DNA of 26,934 nucleotides from an uncultured Oscillospiraceae bacterium (GCA_900543525.1 UQRS01000024.1:1-26934); one strand, 5' to 3'. Positions 7,585 to 15,433 are shown, counted from the first letter of the stretch. The notes: generated by a model not told the origin, from the letters alone. Made by a program: numbers and translations.

Positions 7585-9399
7585 ATGTCAACCCAACTGA
7601 TCATGGGCAATGAGGCCATCGGCCTCGGCGCGATACGAGCCGGCGTCGGCCTTGTCACCGGGTACCCCGGCACGCCCTCTACCGAGGTGCTGGAGTCGGT
7701 CGCAAAGCACAATCCCGGACACATCTATATCGAGTGGTCCGTCAATGAAAAATCCGCGCTGGAGGTTGCGGCCGGCGCCGCCTATGCCGGGCAGCGGGTG
7801 CTGGTCACCATGAAGCAGGTCGGCCTGAACGTTGCGTCCGACCCGCTGATGTCCCTGGCCTATGTCGGGGTGAAGGGCGGATTGGTGCTGCTGGTGGCCG
7901 ACGATCCCGGCCCGATCTCTTCCCAGACCGAGCAGGACACCCGCCGCTTTGCCGAGTTCTCCAAGCTTCCGGTATTTGATCCCACCAGCCCGGAGGAGGC
8001 TTATGAAATGATCGGGGAGGCGTTCGACCTCTCGGAAAAATACGGCACGCCGGTGCTTTTCCGGCCGACCACCCGCATCTGCCACGCCTATGCCTCGGTC
8101 GAGGTGTCGGAGGAGATCCGGAGGACAGAGCCGGATGGATTTGTAAAGGATTCCCGCTGGGTAATTTTCCCGAAGCTCTCCTATGCCGCGCACCTTCGAA
8201 TCGAGGAGCGCAACCGCCATCTGCAAACCGAGCTGTCCGCCTATCCCCGTAATCTGATTCATCCCGGTGGACGCCGGGCGATCGCGGCCGGCGGCGTCAG
8301 CTATATGTACGCGAGAGAGGCGCTCGCCCTTCTGCAGGCCGAGCCGTCTCTTCTCAAGATTGCGACCCCGCACCCCTTCCCCGAAAAGCTGGCTCTCGAC
8401 TTCCTCCGCGGCGTGGATGAGGTGCTGGTGCTGGAGGAGCTGGATCCCGTGATCGAGAAAGCGCTGCTTCAGATTTGCGGGAAGTACCATCTCGACGTTG
8501 CCATCCACGGCAAGCTGGACGGCACGACGCCCGACGCGGGGGAGAACAGCGTCGACGGCACGGCGGCGATCCTGGCCGCCTACCTCGGCCTGCCGGAGCT
8601 TCTGCCGCCGGCCTGTGCCGCGCCGGAAAAGCTGCCGATCCGGCCGCCTGTCCTCTGTGCGGGATGTCCCCACCGCGCCTCCTTCTATGCCGTAAAACAG
8701 GCGATGAAGGGCAAAAAGGCCGTCTTTGCCGGAGATATCGGCTGCTATACCCTCGGCAACGCCATGCCGCTGGATATGACCGACACCTGCCTCTGCATGG
8801 GGGCGGGCATCACGATTGCGCAGGGCATCGGCCGGGTCGAGCCGGACACCGCCTGCTTTGCCTTTATCGGAGATTCGACCTTCTTCCACACCGGCATCGC
8901 GGGGATTGTCAACGCGGTCTATAACGACGCGAATATCGTAGCAGTCATCCTCGACAACTCGACTACCGCCATGACCGGGCAGCAGCCGGGGCCGAGCACC
9001 GGCTTCAACGCAATGGGGGAGGTTGCCCAGAAAATTGATATTGAGGCGGTGCTGCGCGGCCTCGGCGTAAAGGATGTGCAGACGGTAAATCCGTTCGACA
9101 CCCCGGCGGCCGTTGCGGCGGCTCGTCACGCGGCGAAGGTAAAGGGCATTTCGGCCATCATCTATCGCGCGCCCTGCATCGCTGTTTCCCGGCCGAAGCC
9201 GCTGCTCGCGGTCGAGCGGGAGAAGTGCATCGGCTGTAAGAAATGTATAAGAGAGCTGGGCTGCCCCGCGATCGTCAAGGACGGCGACCGGGTGCAGATT
9301 GACGCGACCTTGTGCTACGGCTGCGGACTCTGCGCCCCGGTTTGCCCGGTCGGCGCCATCGGCAGGAACGCAGAAAATGGAGGGAAGAGCAATGCTTAA
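7585..9399 (+). CDS. iorA: Indolepyruvate ferredoxin oxidoreductase, alpha subunit
   Basis: TPP-dependent subunit (604 residues) of the enzyme that interconverts arylpyruvates (indole-, phenyl-, hydroxyphenylpyruvate) with arylacetyl-CoA and CO2, using ferredoxin. It starts with the pyrimidine-binding domain (MGNEAIGLGAIRAGVGLVTG, GYPGTPSTE). A TPP/Mg site around residue 428 begins GDSTFFHTGI and continues to ILDN. The C-terminus (about 547-590) is a two-cluster ferredoxin domain, C-x2-C-x2-C-x5-CP and CYGCGLCAPVCP, complete for two [4Fe-4S] clusters. The start at 7585 follows AGAAGG at 7571-7576; a GTG at 7576 overlaps that site. The length fits IorA. Its 3' end overlaps iorB by 8 bases, giving translational coupling. 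Confidence 0.95.
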   Translation: MSTQLIMGNEAIGLGAIRAGVGLVTGYPGTPSTEVLESVAKHNPGHIYIEWSVNEKSALEVAAGAAYAGQRVLVTMKQVGLNVASDPLMSLAYVGVKGGLVLLVADDPGPISSQTEQDTRRFAEFSKLPVFDPTSPEEAYEMIGEAFDLSEKYGTPVLFRPTTRICHAYASVEVSEEIRRTEPDGFVKDSRWVIFPKLSYAAHLRIEERNRHLQTELSAYPRNLIHPGGRRAIAAGGVSYMYAREALALLQAEPSLLKIATPHPFPEKLALDFLRGVDEVLVLEELDPVIEKALLQICGKYHLDVAIHGKLDGTTPDAGENSVDGTAAILAAYLGLPELLPPACAAPEKLPIRPPVLCAGCPHRASFYAVKQAMKGKKAVFAGDIGCYTLGNAMPLDMTDTCLCMGAGITIAQGIGRVEPDTACFAFIGDSTFFHTGIAGIVNAVYNDANIVAVILDNSTTAMTGQQPGPSTGFNAMGEVAQKIDIEAVLRGLGVKDVQTVNPFDTPAAVAAARHAAKVKGISAIIYRAPCIAVSRPKPLLAVEREKCIGCKKCIRELGCPAIVKDGDRVQIDATLCYGCGLCAPVCPVGAIGRNAENGGKSNA

Positions 9400-9979
9400 C
9401 ATACTGTTTGCCGGCGTCGGCGGCCAGGGAACCGTCCTCGCCTCCAAAATCGTGGCAAAGTCGGCCATCGCCCGCGGCCTTTCCGCCCACACGGCCGAGA
9501 CGATCGGCATGGCGCAGCGCGGCGGCTGCGTCGTCAGCCATGTCCGGATCGGAGATGGAGTGTATTCTCCCCTGATTCCAAAGGGGCAGGCCGACGTCAT
9601 CATCGGCTTTGAACCGGCGGAGGCGGCGCGCGCCCTCCCGTATCTGAAAAAAGGCGGCCGGGTGGTCGTCTGCGATACGGCGGTCAAGCCGGTCACCGAC
9701 GCGTTGTCGGATACCGACTATGACGCGGGGCGGATGCTCGACTACCTCCGCGCGCAGGAGATTTCGCTGGTCGTGCTGGACGGGAGCGCCGTCCTTGCGG
9801 CCTGCGGCACGGCCAAGGTGCTCAATGTCGCACTGCTTGGCGCGGCGGCTGCGGCCGGTGCGATCGGGATGACGCCCGACGACCTCCGCCAGGTGGTGGA
9901 GAATATCCTCTCCCCAAAATTCCGGGAGGTCAATCTGAAGGCGCTGGCCCTGGGTGCGGCCGCCTGCGCGGACGCGTAA
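9392..9979 (+). CDS. iorB: Indolepyruvate ferredoxin oxidoreductase, beta subunit
   Basis: The 195-residue gamma-type subunit that pairs with IorA. The N-terminus has the GVGGQG motif at 8-13 and the later MAQRGGCVVSHVRIG segment typical of this family. The ATG at 9392 is preceded by GGAGG at 9379-9383 with 8 bases spacing, all inside the end of iorA. There is only a weak 6-base hairpin (9978-10000) after the stop and no strong terminator, so transcripts from the ior promoter may run on into the Trp T-box that starts just downstream and then be judged by it. Confidence 0.94.
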   Translation: MLNILFAGVGGQGTVLASKIVAKSAIARGLSAHTAETIGMAQRGGCVVSHVRIGDGVYSPLIPKGQADVIIGFEPAEAARALPYLKKGGRVVVCDTAVKPVTDALSDTDYDAGRMLDYLRAQEISLVVLDGSAVLAACGTAKVLNVALLGAAAAAGAIGMTPDDLRQVVENILSPKFREVNLKALALGAAACADA

Positions 9980-10020
9980 AGCCTTTTTTCGCACGGCTTT
10001 TGTCAAAAAATGAATATCGG

Positions 10021-10034
10021 GGGTTGACAAACCC
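10021..10034. promoter_or_regulatory. Short dyad centred on the -35 box of the Trp T-box promoter
   Basis: GGGTT and AACCC arms flank GACA, so the dyad covers the -35 hexamer. It could be a repressor site, but the arms are only 5 bases and chance is possible. Confidence 0.3.
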
Positions 10035-10052
10035 GAAAAGCGGTGCTATGAT
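10024..10052 (+). promoter_or_regulatory. Sigma-A promoter in front of the Trp T-box
   Basis: Consensus TTGACA (10024-10029), a 17-base spacer and TATGAT (10047-10052). It starts 45 bases after the iorB stop, giving the transporter and ligase genes their own strong promoter. Confidence 0.88.
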
Positions 10053-10059
10053 ATGAACA

Positions 10060-10372
10060 ATTTAATACAGCTATAAAGCACGGCCTTTTCCGCCGTGCAA
10101 ACCGATGAGTAAGAGTAGTACCCGGTAAAGGTTGTGTACAGAGAGCCGCAGACAGTGCGATTGCGGAGATAAACGTACCGGCGAATGGACTTACGAGGGC
10201 AAACCGAACGGCCGCGCGGCTCAGTAGGGGCGACGGAGGTCTCCCGTGATGAGACGGACGCATGTTGGTGCGTCGCAGAGTGCGCTCCCGCTTGATACGG
10301 GAACGAATTAGGGTGGTATCGCAGAAGCAGCAGCTTTTGTCCCTTGTTTTAAAGGGGCAAAGGCTGTTTTTT
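10060..10372 (+). promoter_or_regulatory. T-box leader, tryptophan specifier (UGG)
   Basis: Stem I is closed by GTAAG (10109-10113) with CTTAC (10190-10194), has overlapping AGTA motifs at 10114-10120, and an upper helix CCGGT (10122-10126) with ACCGG (10177-10181). The specifier strand between these helices reads GAA-TGG-A, with TGG at 10186-10188, the only tryptophan codon. The T-box sequence AGGGTGGTATCGC is at 10310-10322, and GATAC (10294-10298) pairs with its GTATC (10316-10320) to form the antiterminator. A terminator follows. Uncharged tRNA-Trp should therefore allow transcription into the downstream transporter and ligase genes. The identity of the downstream S component as TrpP-like supports the specifier reading independently. 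Confidence 0.93.
10331..10372 (+). terminator. Leader terminator of the Trp T-box
   Basis: Fifteen-base arms (10331-10345 and 10352-10366) with two G-T pairs, then six Ts. It is the off-state hairpin of the T-box. Confidence 0.85.
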
Positions 10373-10483
10373 ATTGCTCTTTGCAAAGCTGTGTTTTGAT
10401 CGTCGGCTTTTTTGACCGCTCTGCCTTTTTTATATGGCGGCCAAAGGGGCAGAAGATAAAATATTTCCGGAGGTTTTTTTGAA

Positions 10484-10588
10484 ATGATGATTTTGCTGAA
10501 AGAACGATGGCGCAGGCCGCAGAGCTGTAAACTGAATATTTCTTCTGCCGCGTATCGTTTTGCGTGGCAAAACAAAAATCAAAAATAA
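10484..10588 (+). CDS. Possible 34-codon leader peptide before the tryptophan transporter
   Basis: A short frame starts with two ATG codons, has GGAGG at 10469-10473 ten bases upstream, and stops 21 bases before the transporter gene. The peptide is basic and contains two tryptophans (positions 9 and 28). I do not recognise it. It might be translated to keep ribosomes moving towards the transporter gene, or act as a second tryptophan sensor. It could also be a chance frame: the transporter has its own, weaker, GGAAAG site. Confidence 0.35.
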   Translation: MMILLKERWRRPQSCKLNISSAAYRFAWQNKNQK

Positions 10589-10609
10589 TTTCGGAAAGAG
10601 ATTTTAGCA

Positions 10610-11164
10610 ATGGAAAACAGAGAAAAAAGAGTCGTCAAGGAAGAGGTTAAAAAAGGTCTTTCGATTTCGGATATTATTCTGGTCGCCGTGTTGCTTGCGG
10701 CCGGCTTTGTGCTTAAATTTTTTGCAGGTTCGTTCATCAATATCGGCGGGATGAAGCCCAACTTCATCATTGCGATGTACTGCCTCGCCATTCTGATCAT
10801 CCGACCCAAGGTGTATGAGGCCGCGATCATCGGCCTGCTGGCCGGCGCGGTCTGCCAGTTTTTCCCCGGCACGCCCTACATCAATCTGATCAGCGAGCTG
10901 CTCGGCGCCACTTTGATGGGACTGCTGCTCCGGCTGCCCATGCGGATCGGAAAGTTCTCCCTCCATCCGATTGTAGCCACCTTCCTCAGCACAGAGCTGA
11001 GCGGCGGCATCTACACCGTCTGCCTGTTTGCGTTTGCCGGCGCGGATATTGCCACGATGGCGGCCTACGTGCCGATCGTTTTCTTCACCGGCGTCCTCAA
11101 TGCCGTGATCGTGCAGGTGCTTTACCTCCCGCTGAACGCCGCCTTTAAAAAGAACCGGGCGTAA
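10610..11164 (+). CDS. trpP: ECF transporter S component, TrpP-like (tryptophan uptake)
   Basis: A 184-residue membrane protein with about five to six hydrophobic segments, a cytoplasmic basic N-terminus and a KKNRA tail. The segment GGMKPNFIIAMYCLAIL, placed after the first helix, and the later FFPGTPYINLISELLG fit the TrpP family of substrate-binding (S) proteins, known from Bacillus TrpP/YhaG. The Trp-specific T-box in front of it supports tryptophan as substrate. The three genes that follow encode the ATPases and coupling protein of an ECF transporter, so this S component appears to have its own dedicated energising module. The ATG at 10610 has GGAAAGAG at 10593-10600. Confidence 0.88.
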   Translation: MENREKRVVKEEVKKGLSISDIILVAVLLAAGFVLKFFAGSFINIGGMKPNFIIAMYCLAILIIRPKVYEAAIIGLLAGAVCQFFPGTPYINLISELLGATLMGLLLRLPMRIGKFSLHPIVATFLSTELSGGIYTVCLFAFAGADIATMAAYVPIVFFTGVLNAVIVQVLYLPLNAAFKKNRA

Positions 11165-11228
11165 AAGAGGCTTTAAGCGACCGGTGCCATGCAGCTTTGA
11201 CAGAGCAGATTTTGAAAGGGTGACGACC

Positions 11229-12083
11229 GTGCCGATCATCGAGATCAAGGATTTGACATTTCAATATGCAAACAGCGGCAAAGCCGCCCTCGAGCATATC
11301 CACATGACGGTGGAGAAGGGGGATTTCATCGGGATTATCGGCAACTCCGGCGCCGGAAAATCCACCCTGACCTACAGCATCAGCGGCGTTGTGCCACATC
11401 ACTACCGCGGCGATTTTTACGGCGAGGTTCGGGTGGCCGGCATGGACACGGTGGAGGTGCGGCCGGAGCAGCTCTCCCGGGTGGTCGGCAGCGTTTTTCA
11501 GGATGTCGACGCCCAGATGGTCGCCGCCGTGGTGGAGGATGAGCTCCTCTTCGGGCTGGAAAATTTCGGCGTCCCGAAGGCGGAGATTGCCGACCGTATG
11601 CAGACGGCGATGGAGCAGGTTGGCATCGCCGACCTCAAGGATCGCAGCATCGCCTCCCTGAGCGGCGGGCAGAAGCAGAAGGTCGCCGTGGCCGCGATTC
11701 TGGCCCTCCAGCCGGAAATCATCGTTCTGGATGAGCCGACCGGCGAGCTGGACCCGGTCAGCAGCCGCCAGCTTTTTGAGATTCTTCGTGAATTGAACCA
11801 GCAGCATGGCATTACCATCCTGATTGTCGAGCAGAAGATCATGCTGCTTTGCGAATATGTAAAACGCCTCGCCGTGATGGAGGATGGCCGCCTCCTTTAT
11901 TTTGACGAGGTGCGCCGAGTGCTCGACCACAGCGCCGAGCTGCGCCGGATCGGCATCCATGTGCCCCGTATCGTCTCACTTAAAGAGGCGATGCAGGCGG
12001 CCGGGCTTCCGGTCGGCATGCCGCCGGTCAGCATTCCGCAGGCCAAAGCAATGGTGGAGGAGGTGCTCTCATGCTCGAACTGA
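11229..12083 (+). CDS. ecfA1: ECF transporter ATPase A1
   Basis: A 284-residue ABC ATPase that powers the tryptophan ECF transporter. It has Walker A GNSGAGKST (38-46), a Q-loop in FQDVDAQM, signature LSGGQKQK and Walker B IIVLDEPTGELD. The Q-loop is of the QDVD type seen in one half of EcfA pairs. The start is taken as GTG 11229, with GAAAGGG at 11214-11220; a GTG at 11220 overlaps that site, and an ATG at 11184 has none. The stop overlaps the next gene by 13 bases. The ATG of the next gene sits behind GGAGGAGG within this reading frame, so the two ATPases are made together. Confidence 0.92.
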   Translation: MPIIEIKDLTFQYANSGKAALEHIHMTVEKGDFIGIIGNSGAGKSTLTYSISGVVPHHYRGDFYGEVRVAGMDTVEVRPEQLSRVVGSVFQDVDAQMVAAVVEDELLFGLENFGVPKAEIADRMQTAMEQVGIADLKDRSIASLSGGQKQKVAVAAILALQPEIIVLDEPTGELDPVSSRQLFEILRELNQQHGITILIVEQKIMLLCEYVKRLAVMEDGRLLYFDEVRRVLDHSAELRRIGIHVPRIVSLKEAMQAAGLPVGMPPVSIPQAKAMVEEVLSCSN

Positions 12084-12886
12084 GTCACGTCTCCTTCGGA
12101 TACGGGTCGGAGTCGACCGTCCACGATGTCAGCCTTTCGGTCGCGAAGGGGGAGTTTGTCGCCTTGCTCGGCTCCAACGGCGCGGGAAAGTCAACCCTCT
12201 CCAAATTGGTGCGGGGACTGCTGCGGCCGACGACCGGCAGCGTGGTGATCGACGGGATTGATACAAAAAAGGTCAAGGCGAGCGCCCTTGCCTCCAAAAT
12301 CGGATTCCTGTTCCAGAATCCCGATCGCCAGATCTGCAAAAACACGGTGGGGGAGGAGCTGACCTTCAGCCTCACCCACGCCGGGATCGACGCCGCCAGA
12401 GGAAAAGAGCGCCTGACCCGCACGCTGGAGGTTTTCGCGCTCGATCCGGAGGCCGCCCCTTTCTCTCTCAGCCGGGGAGAGCGGCAGCGGGTCGCGCTGG
12501 CCTCGGTCCTTGTGAGCGAGCCGGATCTGCTGATCCTGGATGAGCCGACGACCGGCCTCGATTATAAAGAATGCATTCAGATTATGGATTATGTAAAAGA
12601 GCTGAATCAAAAGGGCGTCACTGTCCTGATGGTGACCCATGATATGGAGATTGCGCTGGACTATGCCAGCCGGGTGGTTTTGATGCATGACGGCCGGGTC
12701 GTGGCCGACGGCAAACCGGAGGAGATCTTTTATGATGAGGCCGCCATGGCCGCTGCCTCCCTCCTCCCACCGCAGATTATCGGCCTGTCGCTGGCGCTGG
12801 ACGGTCGGCTCGGCCGGGTCACTACGGTGGACGAAATGACCGACGCTATCCGCGTCCGGGTCGGAAAGGGGGCGGCGGGACAGTGA
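12071..12886 (+). CDS. ecfA2: ECF transporter ATPase A2
   Basis: The second ATPase (271 residues), pairing with EcfA1 as a heterodimer. It has Walker A GSNGAGKST (34-42), a Q-loop in FQNPDRQI, Walker B LLILDEPTTGLD and an H-loop in VTHDMEIAL. The signature reads LSRGERQ instead of LSGGQKQ, so the two composite ATP sites of the dimer are not equivalent; this variant occurs in EcfA-type proteins, but I cannot judge how common it is here. A GGAGGAGG site lies 7 bases before the ATG. The stop overlaps the ecfT start by four bases (GTGA). Confidence 0.93.
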   Translation: MLELSHVSFGYGSESTVHDVSLSVAKGEFVALLGSNGAGKSTLSKLVRGLLRPTTGSVVIDGIDTKKVKASALASKIGFLFQNPDRQICKNTVGEELTFSLTHAGIDAARGKERLTRTLEVFALDPEAAPFSLSRGERQRVALASVLVSEPDLLILDEPTTGLDYKECIQIMDYVKELNQKGVTVLMVTHDMEIALDYASRVVLMHDGRVVADGKPEEIFYDEAAMAAASLLPPQIIGLSLALDGRLGRVTTVDEMTDAIRVRVGKGAAGQ

Positions 12887-13644
12887 AGGGCTTTCTGGAT
12901 TATATTCCCGGCAACTCGGTGATTCACCGGCTGGACCCGCGCACCAAGCTGCTGCTTGCTCTGATGATCTGCATCGGCTGCTTTGCCTGCAACAATCTGT
13001 TTGTGCTGGTGGGCTTTGTGCTTTTTGACCTTGCTATCGGGGCGGCGGGCGGCATTCTTCCCTATGCGCTGCGGATGCTGCGGGGGCTTGTCAAGCTGTC
13101 TGTTTTTCTGTTCGTTTTGCAGGTGCTGTTTATCCAGAAGGGGACGGCGCTGGTTACCCTGCCTTTCGGCATTCTGCTGACCGACTACGGCTTTTTCGTC
13201 GCGGCGCAGGTGGTGCTCCGCCTGATGGGCCCGACGCTGCCGCTGGCGCTGATGATTACCCTGACCAAGCTGAGCGACCTCTCCAACGCGCTGGTCAGCC
13301 GCTGCGGCATTCCGTATAAATATGCCTTCGCCATCACCTCGGCCGTGCGGTTTATCCCGGGCTTTACCGCCGATCTCGCCGCGATTATGGAGGCGCAGAC
13401 CGCCCGGGGCGTTGCCTTTGATACCAAAAATATCTTCAAAAAGCTGGGGCTGATCGTGCCCCTTTGCGTGCCGCTGCTGATCTCCTCTGTGCAGAAGATT
13501 GACAGCGCCGCCATCGCCGCCGAGCTGCGGGGCTTCAACCTGCGCAAAAAGGACAGCGGCTATAAAACCGTCAAATTTTCGGCGCTCGACGGCGCGGCCC
13601 TGCTGATCGGGGCGGCGCTGATCGCCGTAGGCATCGTTTTCTAA
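12883..13644 (+). CDS. ecfT: ECF transporter transmembrane subunit T
   Basis: A 253-residue polytopic membrane protein that couples the ATPases to the S component. It opens with YIPGNSVIHRLDPRTKLL, the conserved N-terminus of EcfT. It carries two coupling motifs, AQTARGVAF and AAELRGFNLRKK, corresponding to the paired Ala-Arg-Gly type sites that dock in the ATPase grooves. It begins with GTG overlapping the ecfA2 stop, indicating translational coupling. With trpP, ecfA1 and ecfA2 it completes a self-contained transporter in one operon. About 36 bases separate it from the ligase gene, with no terminator. Confidence 0.92.
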   Translation: MKGFLDYIPGNSVIHRLDPRTKLLLALMICIGCFACNNLFVLVGFVLFDLAIGAAGGILPYALRMLRGLVKLSVFLFVLQVLFIQKGTALVTLPFGILLTDYGFFVAAQVVLRLMGPTLPLALMITLTKLSDLSNALVSRCGIPYKYAFAITSAVRFIPGFTADLAAIMEAQTARGVAFDTKNIFKKLGLIVPLCVPLLISSVQKIDSAAIAAELRGFNLRKKDSGYKTVKFSALDGAALLIGAALIAVGIVF

Positions 13645-13680
13645 AATTCTTAATCTTCGGACGAAAGGATGATCTGCACT

Positions 13681-14916
13681 ATGCAACCGAGCGAAATCCA
13701 GTTGGAGCAAATCCGCGGCCGGATCGAGGCGGTCAAGGCTTTCCCTGGCGGACTGTACGCCAAAAAGCTTGCCGATATCGACCCCGCCTACATCACCACC
13801 AAAGAAGCGTTTGAGGCCCTCCCCTTTACCGAGAAGGACGAACTGCGGGAGGTGTATCCGCTGGGGATTCAGGCCGTCCCGGATGAGGAAATTGTCCGGA
13901 TTCACTCCTCCTCCGGCACGACCGGTACCCCCATCATCATCCCCTATACCAAGCAGGATGTCGAGGATTGGGCGACTATGTTTGCCCGCTGTTATGAGGT
14001 GGCCGGTATTACCAAATCCGACCGGATTCACATCACGCCCGGCTACGGCCTCTGGACGGCGGGAATCGGGTTTCAGCTCGGGTGCGAGAAGCTGGGAGCT
14101 ATGGCCATTCCGATGGGGCCGGGCAACACCGACAAGCAGCTCAAGATGATGGTCGATCTGAAAAGCACGGTACTCTGCGCCACCTCCTCCTACGCGCTGC
14201 TGCTGGCGGAGGAGATTGCAAAGCGCGGCATCGGGGATCAGATTCATCTGAAAAAAGGCATCATCGGCTCCGAGCGGTGGGGAGACAAAATGCGTGCCCG
14301 CATTGCAAACGAGCTCGGCGTCGAGCTGTATGATATCTATGGCCTGACCGAAATTTACGGCCCGGGCATCGGCATCAACTGCCAAAAGGATGAGCCGATG
14401 CATTACTGGGACGATTTCATCTATCTTGAGATTATCGACCCCAAAACCGGCGAGGTTCTCCCTGACGGAGAGATTGGGGAGATTGTCATCACCACCCTGA
14501 AAAAGGAGGGCGCGCCCCTCATCCGGTATCGGACCCACGACCTCTCCCGGATTGTGCCGGGCGAGTGCGCCTGCGGCCTTCACTATCCGCGGATTGACCG
14601 GATCATCGGCCGCAGCGACGATATGGTCAAGGTCAAGGGAGTCAATATCTACCCCGGTCAGGTGGAGGATGTGCTTCGCGGCGTTGACGGCGTCAGCAGC
14701 GAGTATCAGGTTATGATTGATCACATGAACGGCAAGGATATCATGACCCTCTTCTTTGAGATGGAGGCGGGCGCAGACAGAGAAACGGTCGAAACGGCCG
14801 TCCGTGCGGAGTTCAAGATCAAGGTCGGACTGCTGATCGAGCCGAAGGGCGTCGCCATCGGCGACCTCCCCCGGAGTGAGAAAAAATCCACCCGGATTTT
14901 TGACAACCGGTATTGA
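13681..14916 (+). CDS. AMP-forming phenylacetate/arylacetate-CoA ligase
   Basis: A PaaK-family adenylate-forming enzyme (411 residues) that activates an arylacetate to its CoA thioester with ATP giving AMP and PPi. It has the phosphate-binding loop SSSGTTGTP (76-84), YGLTEIYGPG, RTHDLSRI, the hinge-region motif GRSDDMVKVKGVNIYP and a conserved lysine in RSEKKSTRIF near the end. The start is set at ATG 13681 (AAAGGA at 13664-13669); an ATG at 13669 overlaps that site. It lies directly behind the ECF genes and in the same unit as the Trp T-box, with iorAB upstream. Indoleacetate or phenylacetate is the likely substrate, but the sequence alone does not tell which. The ligase family is firm. Confidence 0.9.
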   Translation: MQPSEIQLEQIRGRIEAVKAFPGGLYAKKLADIDPAYITTKEAFEALPFTEKDELREVYPLGIQAVPDEEIVRIHSSSGTTGTPIIIPYTKQDVEDWATMFARCYEVAGITKSDRIHITPGYGLWTAGIGFQLGCEKLGAMAIPMGPGNTDKQLKMMVDLKSTVLCATSSYALLLAEEIAKRGIGDQIHLKKGIIGSERWGDKMRARIANELGVELYDIYGLTEIYGPGIGINCQKDEPMHYWDDFIYLEIIDPKTGEVLPDGEIGEIVITTLKKEGAPLIRYRTHDLSRIVPGECACGLHYPRIDRIIGRSDDMVKVKGVNIYPGQVEDVLRGVDGVSSEYQVMIDHMNGKDIMTLFFEMEAGADRETVETAVRAEFKIKVGLLIEPKGVAIGDLPRSEKKSTRIFDNRY

Positions 14917-14991
14917 TTTTATAAAAAACGGTGCAACGGTGCGGCCGCACGGCTGCCGGGACAAAGCAAAAACCTTGCATATATGCGTATA

Positions 14992-15046
14992 AAGGATCGC
15001 AGAAAAAAGGGACGGAAAACCCCGATTTTTCTGCGACCCTTTTTTT
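14992..15046 (+). terminator. Terminator of the tryptophan/aryl-acid operon
   Basis: Sixteen-base arms (14992-15007 and 15026-15041) with one mismatch and a run of Ts. The interval 15047-15277 after it holds nothing I can support. Confidence 0.85.
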
Positions 15047-15277
15047 GCCTGCATTCCTTGCGCGTTCATTTTCTGCCGCCTGCCGCTTGTAAAGCCTTGC
15101 AAGCGATTGCTTCTTTTGCGGCGCCGGAGAATGCCGCGTCCACACCTTTTGCGGCGTTCGGGCAGCCTCCGCCGCTTTTCCCCCTTTTTACCTGTGGTGA
15201 AAATGACCGAATTTACGGCGGTTTCTTAGTGGATTATACAAAAACGGCTGCAGCGGGACGGAATCCTTTTAAAACGT

Positions 15278-15306
15278 TTGATTTATCGAAAAATGGCTGG
15301 TACAAT
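15278..15306 (+). promoter_or_regulatory. Promoter of the GH76 surface protein gene
   Basis: TTGATT (15278-15283), 17 bases, TACAAT (15301-15306). It gives a leader of about 120 bases before the start at 15434, with GC-rich and A/T-rich hairpin-forming stretches but no recognised riboswitch. Confidence 0.65.
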
Positions 15307-15433
15307 GAAGCTATATATCCTTGTTGTTAAGCGGACGGCGCCGCCGATTTCCTCCCTTGTGTTTTTCCGGGGGAAAGGCGATTTTTTTAGAAAAACCGCG
15401 CCGTCCTTGCATTACATGTCGGAGGTGTCCGCT

